Assembly: GCF_000264455.2 (NCBI RefSeq)
Contig: NC_017956.1
Location: forward strand, 1 to 64,000
DNA from: Tistrella mobilis KA081020-065
GTDB lineage: Bacteria > Pseudomonadota > Alphaproteobacteria > Tistrellales > Tistrellaceae
Length of the DNA: 64,000 bases
Direction of reading: 5' to 3'
Position numbers and translations under genes: made by a program. A model generated the notes under the pieces. That model made no database searches and was not told where the DNA came from. It saw only the letters and a program-made list of their open reading frames with translations. Below are positions 19,737-28,324 of this stretch, one piece after another. Every line of letters starts with the position of its first letter. Position 1 is the first letter of the stretch.

Positions 19737-20912
19737 TCAGCTCCTTCCCGTGGCAGGGTCGGCCGAAAGCCGGCCATAGACCGCATAGAGCAGCAGGGTG
19801 ACCACCAGCAGCACCAGGCCGAGCGCGCCGGCCATGCCCCAATTGGCCGAACCCGTGGCATAGAAGGCGATGACCGAGCTGATCATCTGGTCGCCGGGGC
19901 CGCCGATCAGGGCCGGGGTGATGTAGTAGCCGATGGCCGTCATGAACACGAGCAGCGCGCCCGAGGCGAGGCCGCGGAAGGCGAGCGGGAACACCACGCG
20001 CAGGAAGGCCCGGAGCGGGTTGGCACCCAGAGAGGCTGCGGCCGGCACCAGATTTCTGGGGATGGCGATCAGCACGCTGTAGATCGGCAGCACCATGAAG
20101 GGCAGCAGGACGTGGGTCATGGCGATCACCACGCCCAGGCGGTTGAAGATCATCGGCACCGGCGCGCCGACGATGCCGAGGCCGAGCAGCAGATCGTTGA
20201 TCAGCCCCTTTTCCTGCAGGATCACGAACCAGGCCGCAGTGCGCACCAGCAGAGAGGTCCAGAGCGGCAGCAGCACGGCGGCGAGCAGCAGATTGCGCTT
20301 CCAGCCCTCGGCCGCCGCGATCAGCATGGCATAGGGAAAGCCGATCAGGGCGCAGGCGATGGTGACCAGGGCTGCGATCCAGAAGGTGCGCAGCATGATC
20401 ACCCGGTTGGCCGAAGCCTCGTCGGCCATCGACACCACCTCGCCCGCGGCGTCGCGCTTCAGATCGACGGCGGCGAGCAGGTGACGATCCGTATAGGGGG
20501 AAAGCGCGCCGGCGATCGCCTGCCAGTAGCGGGGTTGATCCCATCGGCGGTCGACCTCGGCCAGGTCGGCCGGCATGTCGCCATCCTCGATCGCCCGGAT
20601 GGTCTTCGACATCAGGGTGCGGAAGCCCGACTGGGCGCTGTTCAGCCGGCGGACCATGTCGCCGACCGCCTGGGTATCGGTCGCCGCCGTCAGATCCTCG
20701 ACGATGGCCGCCTTCATCTCGGGCGTCGGCGGCGACTGACGATCCCAGTCGGCGGCGACCTCGGCGGTGCGGGGCAGAATGCGCAGCACCGCCGGATCCG
20801 ACACCGCCTGCGACATCATCGTGGCCAGCGGCCAGAGGAAGAAGATGCCCAGGAAAAGCAGCAGCGGCGCCAGCAGCAGCGCTGCGGCGCCCTTCGACCC
20901 GCCGCCGCTCAT
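19737..20912 (-). CDS. Polyamine-type ABC transporter permease (PotB-like) with long periplasmic loop
   Basis: The 391-residue permease pairs with the PotC-like protein. The first helix (about residues 11-29, ALLLAPLLLFLGIFFLWPL) is followed by about 145 mostly polar residues before the second helix at about 176-196, much longer than in E. coli PotB. The EAA loop PAAASLGANPLRAFLRVVFPL lies in the second half. The ATG overlaps the stop of the ATPase gene (ATGA), which fixes the start. The long loop probably contacts the binding protein or ligand. Confidence 0.9.
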   Translation of the reverse strand: MSGGGSKGAAALLLAPLLLFLGIFFLWPLATMMSQAVSDPAVLRILPRTAEVAADWDRQSPPTPEMKAAIVEDLTAATDTQAVGDMVRRLNSAQSGFRTLMSKTIRAIEDGDMPADLAEVDRRWDQPRYWQAIAGALSPYTDRHLLAAVDLKRDAAGEVVSMADEASANRVIMLRTFWIAALVTIACALIGFPYAMLIAAAEGWKRNLLLAAVLLPLWTSLLVRTAAWFVILQEKGLINDLLLGLGIVGAPVPMIFNRLGVVIAMTHVLLPFMVLPIYSVLIAIPRNLVPAAASLGANPLRAFLRVVFPLAFRGLASGALLVFMTAIGYYITPALIGGPGDQMISSVIAFYATGSANWGMAGALGLVLLVVTLLLYAVYGRLSADPATGRS

Positions 20913-21979
20913 GGGGCGATGACCCGGCAGTCGGCCGGGCGGAATTCGGCGAAAACCTCGGTTCCGGGCGCCCATTCGCGCGATTTGCGGTCGAGCCGGA
21001 CGGTGAAGCCATGCGCCCCGCCGTCCAGTTGCACCCTCAGATGATCGCCCTGATATATGCAGTCGGCGACCCGGGCCGCCAGGCTGTTGCCGGTGCCGCC
21101 CGGGCGCTCCGCCAGCTCGATCCGCTCGGGGCGGATCGACAGCAGAACCTCCTGGCCGCGGACGACCGGTTCGGCGACCGCGGCGACGACATGGCCGCCG
21201 GCGGCCAGGGCGATGCGGGCTTCGGCCCCCGCGCTGTCTTCCACCCGGCCCTCGGCGAGATTGGTCTCGCCGATGAACTCGGCCACGAAGCGGGTGCGGG
21301 GTTCGTCGTAGATTTCGCGCGGCGAGCCGATCTGCTCGATCCGGCCGTGGTTGAACACCGCGATCCGGTCGGACATCGTCAAGGCTTCGGACTGGTCGTG
21401 GGTCACGAAGACGATGGTTAGCCCCAGCCGGTTGTGCAGGGCGCGGATGTCGAGCTGCATCTGTTCGCGCAGCTGCTTGTCGAGTGCACCCAGCGGCTCG
21501 TCCATCAGCACCACCCGGGGTTCGAAGACCAGCGCGCGGGCAAGGGCCACACGCTGCTGCTGTCCCCCGGAAAGCTGAGACGGCCTGCGATCGGCCAGCG
21601 CCGAGAGCTGGACCATGTCGAGCACCCGTGCCACCCGCTCGGCGATCTCGGCGCGGCCGGTGCCGCGCATCTGCAGCGGAAAGGCGATGTTCTCGCCCAC
21701 GGTCATGTGGGGGAACAGGGCATAGCTCTGGAACACCACGCCCATATTGCGGCGATGGGGCGGCAGGTCGTTGATCGGCTGGCCGTCGAGCAGGATGGTG
21801 CCGGCCGTGGGGTTTTCGAAGCCGGCCAGCATCATGAGCAGGGTGGTCTTGCCCGAGCCGGATGGCCCGAGCAGGCTGACGAATTCTCCCTCGGCAATAT
21901 CGAGGGTCAGGTCGTTGACGACCGTCAGGGCTCCGTACGACTTGCTGATGCCGTCGAAGCGGATGCGAACGTTTTCCAA
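20909..21979 (-). CDS. Polyamine-type ABC transporter ATP-binding protein (PotA-like)
   Basis: This 356-residue ATPase drives the importer. Walker A is GPSGSGKTT, the Q-loop is in VFQSYALFPHMTV, the signature is LSGGQQQRVALARAL, and Walker B plus catalytic Glu are VVLMDEPLGALD, with the switch His in FVTHDQSEA. The C-terminal third is the TOBE-like regulatory domain typical of PotA and related proteins (ALSIRPERIEL-like segment LLSIRPERIEL). It overlaps the PotB-like gene and follows the binding-protein gene by about 110 bases. Confidence 0.93.
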   Translation of the reverse strand: MENVRIRFDGISKSYGALTVVNDLTLDIAEGEFVSLLGPSGSGKTTLLMMLAGFENPTAGTILLDGQPINDLPPHRRNMGVVFQSYALFPHMTVGENIAFPLQMRGTGRAEIAERVARVLDMVQLSALADRRPSQLSGGQQQRVALARALVFEPRVVLMDEPLGALDKQLREQMQLDIRALHNRLGLTIVFVTHDQSEALTMSDRIAVFNHGRIEQIGSPREIYDEPRTRFVAEFIGETNLAEGRVEDSAGAEARIALAAGGHVVAAVAEPVVRGQEVLLSIRPERIELAERPGGTGNSLAARVADCIYQGDHLRVQLDGGAHGFTVRLDRKSREWAPGTEVFAEFRPADCRVIAP

Positions 21980-22091
21980 CAGCGTCCTCCAGCTCTGACC
22001 GGGTCGGCGCTGAGGTGGGCGAAGGATCGTGCGGGGGAACGATGCCGCGCCGGGCGGGTGTCGCCACCCGCCCCTCGCGCCGGTCGCGGGC

Positions 22092-23147
22092 TCAGCGCGC
22101 CAGCCAGGCGTTGAAGCGCCGGGTCAGTTCCTCGGAATTGTCGATCCAGAAATCGACGTCGAGCGGGATGGCATCGGCGATATTGGCCGGCGCCGTCGGC
22201 AGGTCGGCTGCGTATTTGGGATCGACCATGGCGGCCGCTTCCTTGTTCGGCAGACCATAGGCAATCGTCGCCGGCAGCTTGATCATATTCTCGGGCGCGC
22301 TTGCGAAGGCGATGAAGTCCTGGCCGGCCGCCGCGTTTTCGGCGCCTTTCAGAACCACCCAGCTGTCGATCGCATAGATGCTGCCCGGCCAGACCACCTT
22401 GAACTGCTTGCCCTCGGCCTTGTTGATGGCGGTGATGCGCCCGTTATAGGCCGTGGTCATCGCCACCTCACCCGAGGCGAGCAGCTGCAGCGGCTGGGCG
22501 CCGGCTTCCCACCAGACCAGGTTGGGCGAAAGTTCATCCAGCTTCTTGAAGGCGCGGTCCACCCCTTCGGGCGTGCCGAGCACATCGTAGATCTCGTCCT
22601 TCGGCACGCCGTCGGCGAGCAGGGCGAATTCGAGCGTATACTTGGCGCCCTTGCGCAGGCCCCGCTTGCCCGGGAACTTCTCGACATTCCAGAAATCGGC
22701 CCAGGTCTTGGGGCCGTCGGCGAGCTTCGCGCCGTCATAGGCGATGGCGGTGCTCCAGACGATGGCGCCCACGCCGCACTCACTGCCCGACTGGGCCAGG
22801 AACTTGTCCTTGCCGCCGAGTTTTGCCCAGTCGATGGTCTCGTAAAGGCCGTCGGCGCAGCCCAGCGCCAGCTCTTCGGCCTCGACCTGGACCACGTCCC
22901 AGTTGGGCGCGCCGGCCTTCACCTTTGCCTGCAGCACGCCATAGCCGCCATCCCACGATTCGTCCAGCAAGGGCTTGCCGGTCTTGGCGGCGAAGGGCTT
23001 GAAATAGATCTCGCGCTGCGCGTCCTGATAGTTTCCACCCCAGGAAACCACGGTCAGATCCCGGGCGAGTGCCGGTTGACTTGCGGCGATGCAGATGCCC
23101 GCCAGAAATACACCACCGGCCCCGATGTTCCGGAATACGCTCTTCAT
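22092..23147 (-). CDS. Periplasmic substrate-binding protein of the polyamine-type ABC importer (PotD-like)
   Basis: The 351-residue protein captures the ligand in the periplasm. A signal peptide with cleavage after ALARD-like residues spans about the first 28 residues (IGAGGVFLAGICIAA then ALA). The mature part begins LTVVSWGGNYQDAQ, typical of PotD/PotF-like family 1 binding proteins, and contains the conserved AYNGRI and VVLKGAENAAAGQDFIAF segments. It is the first gene of the minus-strand operon, so its upstream gap (23,148-23,380) should hold the promoter. No clear hexamer pair was found there. Confidence 0.9.
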   Translation of the reverse strand: MKSVFRNIGAGGVFLAGICIAASQPALARDLTVVSWGGNYQDAQREIYFKPFAAKTGKPLLDESWDGGYGVLQAKVKAGAPNWDVVQVEAEELALGCADGLYETIDWAKLGGKDKFLAQSGSECGVGAIVWSTAIAYDGAKLADGPKTWADFWNVEKFPGKRGLRKGAKYTLEFALLADGVPKDEIYDVLGTPEGVDRAFKKLDELSPNLVWWEAGAQPLQLLASGEVAMTTAYNGRITAINKAEGKQFKVVWPGSIYAIDSWVVLKGAENAAAGQDFIAFASAPENMIKLPATIAYGLPNKEAAAMVDPKYAADLPTAPANIADAIPLDVDFWIDNSEELTRRFNAWLAR

Positions 23148-23380
23148 AGGAACAGCCTCCCCTGGCTTCCCTGGTCTTGCCCCCTTCTCAGGATGTCCTC
23201 ACACCAGAATCCCCAACGTCGTTGCGACGACTGTGAGTGCAGCCTGAGCGTCATAATTGCTGCATCTTTTCCGGCGCACCGCAACATCTTTTGATGGCAT
23301 GTCGACGAGTGGACATCCTGCCGCAGCGGTATGCAGAGGGGCCAGCGCCGGCCGGGTCACTCTCCCGGTCGTTCTCCGGA

Positions 23381-24256
23381 TCACTCTCCGGAGGCGAGCA
23401 GGCGGCCGTCGCGGCGGGCGGCGCGGGTCGCGCGGGTGAAGGCCACCGCCGCCATCACGACCAGCACGCCGTCCAGCGCGAAGGCCCAGGCCAGATGGCG
23501 CCAGGGAATGGTGCCGTCGATCAGCACCTGACGCATGCCTTCGAAGATATGCGCGGAGGGCAGGATCCAGGCGACCGGCTGCAGCCAGCCGGGCAGCACC
23601 TCGATCGGGTAATAGATGCCCGAGATCGGCTGCAGCACGAAGATCGCCGCCCAGGCCAGCCCCTCGGCACCGAGCCCGACCCGGAGCAGCAGGCTGGCCA
23701 CCATCAGCCCGATCGACCAGCCCATGATCATCAGCGCCGCGAGGAAGGGCAGCAATGGCCAGCCGAGGGTGAAGATGTCGTAATGGTAGAGCGGCCAGGC
23801 CAGGGCAGCCGCGGCCCCTGTGCCGATCGCGACCCGGATACCGGCGACCGTGAGCATGGCCGCGATCATTTCCCAAGGGCGGAGCGGGCTGACGAAGAGG
23901 GTGGCGAGGTTGCGGGCCCAGATCTCTTCGAGCAGGGCGAGGTTGACCCCCAGCTGCGAGCGGTAGAGCACCTCCCAGAGCAGCAGGCCCGAAAGCAGGG
24001 TGCCGGCGGCCTGGGCCAGCCAGTCGGTGCGCGTGGTGAGGAAGACGGTGATGAAGCCCCAGAGCAGCATCTGCATCGTCGGCCAGTAGACGATCTCGAC
24101 GAGCCGGGCCCACGAACTGAACAGCAGGCGCAGATGGCGCAGCACCAGCGCCTGGATGCGCTGCAGGGAAGCAGCGGTGCCGGTGAGCCGCTCGGGCGCC
24201 TCGCTCAACGCCGCCTCCATCGCGGCGGTGGGTGGCATCATCCGTTCGTGGTTCAT
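23381..24256 (-). CDS. ABC-2-type transporter permease
   Basis: The 291-residue protein has six predicted membrane helices, including WPTMQMLLWGFITVFL near residue 59. It has the general layout of ABC-2 (NodJ/DrrB-like) export permeases. A soluble N-terminus of about 45 residues precedes the first helix. Its start overlaps the stop of the ATPase gene by four bases (24253-24256), so the two form one exporter. Substrate cannot be inferred. Confidence 0.85.
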   Translation of the reverse strand: MNHERMMPPTAAMEAALSEAPERLTGTAASLQRIQALVLRHLRLLFSSWARLVEIVYWPTMQMLLWGFITVFLTTRTDWLAQAAGTLLSGLLLWEVLYRSQLGVNLALLEEIWARNLATLFVSPLRPWEMIAAMLTVAGIRVAIGTGAAAALAWPLYHYDIFTLGWPLLPFLAALMIMGWSIGLMVASLLLRVGLGAEGLAWAAIFVLQPISGIYYPIEVLPGWLQPVAWILPSAHIFEGMRQVLIDGTIPWRHLAWAFALDGVLVVMAAVAFTRATRAARRDGRLLASGE

Positions 24257-25005
24257 GCCCCCTCCGCAGGCTGCATTTCGGGCGACCGGGCGACGTCGAG
24301 GAAGACGTCTTCCAGGCTGGCACGGCCGTAGCGGGTCAGGAGCTCCGCAGGCGTGCCGTCGTCGACCACCCGGCCGGTGCGCATCATCAGCACCCGATGG
24401 GCCAGCCGCTCCACCTCGCCCATATTGTGCGAGGCGAGCAGAATGGCGGCGCCCGACAGGTCGCGGAACCGTTCCAGCAGCCCGCGCAGCCGGTCGCCGG
24501 TATCGGGGTCGAGCGAGGCGGTCGGCTCGTCGAGCAGCAGCAACTCCGGCCGGTTCAGCATCGCCTTGGCGAGCGAAACCCGGGTCTTCTGCCCGGCCGA
24601 GAGCCGCCCGGTCGGGCGGTCGAGCAGGGCGTCGAGGTCGAAGGCGGCCGAGATCTCGCGCACCCGTCGCGCCGGATGGGCAATGCCGTAAAGCCGGGCA
24701 TAGACATCCAGATTCTGGCGCACGGTCAGCCGGTGGGGCAGGTCGACATAGGGCGAGGAGAAATTCATCCGCGGCAGGGCCCGCTTGCGATCGCGGGTCA
24801 TGTCCTCGCCGAACAGCCGGATCCGGCCGGCGGTCGGGATCACCACACCCAGGATCATCGACATCGCCGTGGTCTTCCCGGCGCCGTTTCCGCCGAGAAG
24901 TGCAACGGTTTCGCCACGCCGGACGGTGAAATCGAGGCCGGCGACCGCTTCGACGGTGCCGTAGGTCTTGCGCAGGTGCTCGACGGCAAGGACGATCTCG
25001 GTCAT
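24253..25005 (-). CDS. ABC transporter ATP-binding protein (exporter)
   Basis: The 250-residue ATPase partners the ABC-2 permease. Walker A is GGNGAGKTT, the signature is LSAGQKTRVSLAKA, Walker B is LLLLDEPTASLD, and the switch His is in LASHNMGE. The short length with no extra domain fits the ABC-2 exporter class. It is divergent from the methyltransferase-regB-regA genes, separated by about 150 bases. Confidence 0.9.
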   Translation of the reverse strand: MTEIVLAVEHLRKTYGTVEAVAGLDFTVRRGETVALLGGNGAGKTTAMSMILGVVIPTAGRIRLFGEDMTRDRKRALPRMNFSSPYVDLPHRLTVRQNLDVYARLYGIAHPARRVREISAAFDLDALLDRPTGRLSAGQKTRVSLAKAMLNRPELLLLDEPTASLDPDTGDRLRGLLERFRDLSGAAILLASHNMGEVERLAHRVLMMRTGRVVDDGTPAELLTRYGRASLEDVFLDVARSPEMQPAEGA

Positions 25006-25154
25006 GGATACGCCGTTCGGCCGGTGGGGCTCAGGAAAGGGTGCAAACCCTGTCGGGCCTGCAGGCTGTTCGATCGAAGGTGGTCCGGTGCCGGCCGGGG
25101 GTCAAGCGCGACGGCCGGCGACCCGGGCCCCGTCCGCCTGAACTGGAGCCATCC

Positions 25155-25655
25155 GTGAGCCGTCTCGACAGTTTCATTCGCCGCCTGACCGCCCAGCGTG
25201 CCTGCCTGGATCGTGCCGCGGAGATCATCCGCGATCTCGACGGGCCGGTGCTGGAGCTGGGGCTCGGCAATGGCCGCACCTACGATCATCTGCGCAGCAT
25301 CCTGCCCGACCGGGAAATCTTCGTGTTCGAGCGCAAGGTCGCGGCCCATCCGGATTGCATCCCCGACGACGCCCATCTGATTTCGGGGGATCTGGCAGAG
25401 ACCCTGCCGCGCGCGGCCGAACGCATCCCGGCGCCCGCCGCCCTCGCCCATGCCGATATCGGCAGTGGCGATGCCGAGGCGACGGCCCGGAACGCCGCCC
25501 GGGTGGCGGCGGCGCTGCCGGTTCTGCTGGCGCCCGGTGCGGTGGTTGCGGCCGATCAGCCGCTCGACGATCCAAGGCTCCGGCCGATCGACCTGCCCGA
25601 GGGCGTGGCACCCGGGCGCTATCACCTCTATCTCAGGGTCGAGGTGCCGGAATGA
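25155..25655 (+). CDS. Small class I SAM-dependent methyltransferase-like protein
   Basis: The 166-residue protein has the SAM-binding motif I as VLELGLGNGRTYDHL near residue 35 and an acidic residue ending strand beta2 (IFVFERKV). The C-terminal third ends in a strand-like YHLYLRVEV. It is shorter than most class I methyltransferases and may be a minimal one. The GTG at 25155 follows GGAG by six bases; earlier in-frame codons would add Arg/Pro-rich residues. Its stop overlaps the regB start (ATGA), so the two are coupled. Target unknown. Confidence 0.75.
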   Translation: MSRLDSFIRRLTAQRACLDRAAEIIRDLDGPVLELGLGNGRTYDHLRSILPDREIFVFERKVAAHPDCIPDDAHLISGDLAETLPRAAERIPAPAALAHADIGSGDAEATARNAARVAAALPVLLAPGAVVAADQPLDDPRLRPIDLPEGVAPGRYHLYLRVEVPE

Positions 25656-27001
25656 GTGCGGCCGGCCCCACGCTTCCGCCGGCCGCCAGCCTGCCGCCGG
25701 GCATGGGATCCCCCGATGGCGGGCGGGTGCGTGCCCATACCCTGGTCACCATCCGCTGGCTGGCGATCGCCGGGCAGCTGGCGGCGATCATGCTGGTGTC
25801 GCAGGGGCTGCGCTTCCCGCTGCCTTTGCTCGAATGCGTGGCCGCGGTGGGGGCCTCGGCCCTGCTCAACCTTGCCACCACCCTGGCACGGCCGGCCAAT
25901 GCCCGGCTGACCGACGGCCAGGCGGCGCTGTTCCTGGCCTTCGACGTCTGTCAGCTGGCGGTGTTGCTGCAGCTCACCGGCGGCCTGGCCAATCCCTTCT
26001 CGGTGCTGGTGCTGGCGCCGGCCACGATCAGCGCGACCATCCTGTCGGTGCGTTCCACCGTGGTGCTGGCCGGCATGTCGCTGATTGCGGTGACCATGCT
26101 GGCGGTCTGGCATCATCCGCTGCCCTGGGACGGCGAGGGCGGACCTCTCGCCCTGCCGCCGCTCTATGTCGCCGGGGTCTGGGCGGCGCTGGTCCTGAGC
26201 CTGCTGTTCCTGACCGTGTATGCCGCCCGGGTCGCGGCCGAGGCCCGGCGGATGTCGGATGCGCTTTCCGCCACCCAGATCGCCCTGTCGCGGGAGCAGC
26301 AGCTTTCAGCGGTGGGGGCGCTTGCGGCGGCGGCGGCCCATGAACTCGGCACGCCGCTCGGCACCATCGCCATCGTCGCCCGCGAACTGGAGCGCGATCT
26401 GGGCCCCGACGGTCCGCAGGCCGAGGATCTGGCGCTGCTGGTTTCGGAAAGCGCCCGCTGTCGCGAGATCCTGGCCCGGCTGGCGCGTGCCCCCGAACAG
26501 GCGAGCCCCGCCTTCAAGCGCCTGGGCCTGCCAGAACTGCTGGAGAGTGCGGCAGCACCCTATCGGCGCAGTTCCGGCCCCGAGATCGTGGTCGAGATCG
26601 ACCCCGGATCCGATCCTGCGCAGATGCCCGATGCGGCGCCCGTGCCCGAACTGCTCCACGGCCTGGGCAATCTGGTCGAGAACGCCTCTCAGTTCGCCAC
26701 CGGCCGGGTAACGCTTTGGCTGGGCTGGGATCCGCGCTATATCACGATCGAGGTGCGCGACGACGGCCCGGGCTTCCCGGCGGATCTGCTGCCCTGGATC
26801 GGCGAGCCCTACATGTCCACCCGCCGCGAGGCGGGGCGCATGGGGCTCGGCGTGTTCATCGCCAAGACCCTGCTGGCCCGCACCGGCGCTGATGTCCGTT
26901 TCGCCAACCGGCCCGAGGGCGGGGCGGTGGTCAGCCTGCGCTGGTCGCGTTCTGCCCTGGCGGGCGGCAGTAAGGGTGCCGCCCGGCCGGTGTCGTTCTG
27001 A
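25652..27001 (+). CDS. regB: Redox sensor histidine kinase RegB/PrrB-type
   Basis: RegB senses the quinone pool and cytosolic redox state and phosphorylates RegA to control photosynthesis, respiration, nitrogen and carbon fixation genes. Six membrane helices fill the first 210 residues; the ubiquinone-binding heptapeptide GGLANPF is at about residue 109. The phosphoacceptor His is in AAAAHELGTPLG (about 229), and the redox-active Cys is in ARCREIL (about 270), equivalent to Cys265 of Rhodobacter. The HATPase N-box LVENASQFA and G-box DDGPGFP are present. It overlaps the methyltransferase gene and is followed by regA. Confidence 0.93.
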   Translation: MSAAGPTLPPAASLPPGMGSPDGGRVRAHTLVTIRWLAIAGQLAAIMLVSQGLRFPLPLLECVAAVGASALLNLATTLARPANARLTDGQAALFLAFDVCQLAVLLQLTGGLANPFSVLVLAPATISATILSVRSTVVLAGMSLIAVTMLAVWHHPLPWDGEGGPLALPPLYVAGVWAALVLSLLFLTVYAARVAAEARRMSDALSATQIALSREQQLSAVGALAAAAAHELGTPLGTIAIVARELERDLGPDGPQAEDLALLVSESARCREILARLARAPEQASPAFKRLGLPELLESAAAPYRRSSGPEIVVEIDPGSDPAQMPDAAPVPELLHGLGNLVENASQFATGRVTLWLGWDPRYITIEVRDDGPGFPADLLPWIGEPYMSTRREAGRMGLGVFIAKTLLARTGADVRFANRPEGGAVVSLRWSRSALAGGSKGAARPVSF

Positions 27002-27054
27002 ATGCAGCCTGCTCCACTGCTGCGGGTCCGTATCGCAAGAGGAAATGCCGTCCC

Positions 27055-27645
27055 ATGTCCACGCCGCCACATGTCGATGCGGAAGATGCCGATCTGATCG
27101 ACCTCGCCGCCGCAGCCCCCGAAGACCGCGTGCTGATGATCCTGGATGACGATGCGCCGTTCCGGCAGCGCCTGGCCCGGGCGATGGAGCGCCGCGGTTT
27201 CGACGTCCATGCCGCCGGCTCGGTCGCCGAAGCGCGCGACCTGCTCACCAGCCTGCGGCCCGCCTTTGCCGTGCTCGACATGCGGCTGGACGATGGCAGC
27301 GGCCTGGATCTGGTGCCGGCCCTGCGGGACCGGCGCGAGGACGCCCGGATCGTGATGCTGACCGGCTATGGCAACATCGCGACCGCGGTGGCGGCGGTGA
27401 AGGCCGGTGCGCTCGACTATCTGGCCAAACCCGCCGACCCGGACGATCTGGAGCGGGCGCTGCTGTCGCGCTCGGGGGTTCTGCCGCCGCCGCCCGAGCA
27501 TCCGATGTCGGCCGATCGCGTGCGGTGGGAGCATATCCAGCGGGTGTTCGAGCAGTGCGACCGCAACGTCTCCGAGACCGCCCGGCGGCTGAACATGCAT
27601 CGCCGGACCCTGCAGCGCATCCTGGCCAAGCGCTCGCCGCAATAG
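27055..27645 (+). CDS. regA: Response regulator RegA/PrrA/ActR
   Basis: This is the DNA-binding partner of RegB. The receiver domain has the acidic pair at DDD (about 31-33), the phosphoacceptor Asp75 in AVLDMRLDDGSG, and the conserved Lys125 in DYLAKPAD. After a Pro linker (LPPPPEHP) the C-terminal Fis-type helix-turn-helix NVSETARRLNMHRRTLQRI closes the protein, the near-invariant RegA motif. At 196 residues it is about ten residues longer than Rhodobacter RegA because of its N-terminus. It lies 53 bases after regB. Confidence 0.95.
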   Translation: MSTPPHVDAEDADLIDLAAAAPEDRVLMILDDDAPFRQRLARAMERRGFDVHAAGSVAEARDLLTSLRPAFAVLDMRLDDGSGLDLVPALRDRREDARIVMLTGYGNIATAVAAVKAGALDYLAKPADPDDLERALLSRSGVLPPPPEHPMSADRVRWEHIQRVFEQCDRNVSETARRLNMHRRTLQRILAKRSPQ

Positions 27646-27783
27646 GCCCCTTGACCGCCGGACCCTGGCGGCGCCGGATTGTGATGCGGGCTGGCCGCCC
27701 GGATCGGTAAGCGATAGTCTTTTGGGCATGGATCAATTCCGGCGCGAACCCGTCGCCGGCCTGCCCCGAAGGCCGCCATCGCC

Positions 27784-28308
27784 ATGACCACGTCCGAGAC
27801 CCTGCCGCCCTATACGGCCGATGACCTGCTGATCGATACCGTGCCGCCGCCGACCGATCCGGCAGCCATCGGCCCCGGTGCCGGTCGCTTCCGGCTCTGG
27901 ATCCCCGAGCGTATCCGCTTCGGCGAGACCGATATGCTGGGGCATGTGAACAACGCGGTCTATGCCCGCTGGCTGGAGCTGGGACGCACCCGGCTGTTCG
28001 ATCTCTGCGGTCTCGCCACCCGCTATGATCAGGATGCTCCGACGGTGATGGTCCAGGCCGAGCTTCGGATCGGCTACAAGGCCGAGCTGCGCTATCCGGG
28101 GCTGGTGATGATCGCGACCGGGGTTCAGCGCATCGGCCGCAGCTCGATCGCCATTCCGCAGGCGCTTTATGCCGGCGGCGTGCTGATCGCCGACAGCGAC
28201 AGCATCTGTGTCGCCATCGATCGCGACAGCCGGCGCCCCGCAGAAGTGCCGGCGGATCTGCGCCGGGCGCTGGAGCGCTATGCGACCCGCGAACCTGCGG
28301 CGGGATGA
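27784..28308 (+). CDS. Hotdog-fold acyl-CoA thioesterase (4HBT-like)
   Basis: The 174-residue protein has the 4-hydroxybenzoyl-CoA thioesterase pattern: RIRFGETDMLGHVNNAVYARWLELGR, where the Asp of ETDMLGHVNN is the usual catalytic residue of this branch. An N-terminal extension of about 45 residues precedes the hotdog fold. Members hydrolyse acyl-CoA thioesters of fatty or aromatic acids in the cytoplasm. It is convergent with the response-regulator gene and follows regA by about 140 bases. The substrate is not evident. Confidence 0.85.
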   Translation: MTTSETLPPYTADDLLIDTVPPPTDPAAIGPGAGRFRLWIPERIRFGETDMLGHVNNAVYARWLELGRTRLFDLCGLATRYDQDAPTVMVQAELRIGYKAELRYPGLVMIATGVQRIGRSSIAIPQALYAGGVLIADSDSICVAIDRDSRRPAEVPADLRRALERYATREPAAG

Positions 28309-28324
28309 CGGGTGACGGCCGGCC

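Noticed and set aside
23299-23316. ATGTC-N8-GACAT inverted repeat upstream of the PotD-like gene
   Set aside because: Short arms and a long spacer; easily by chance, and about 150 bases from the gene start.
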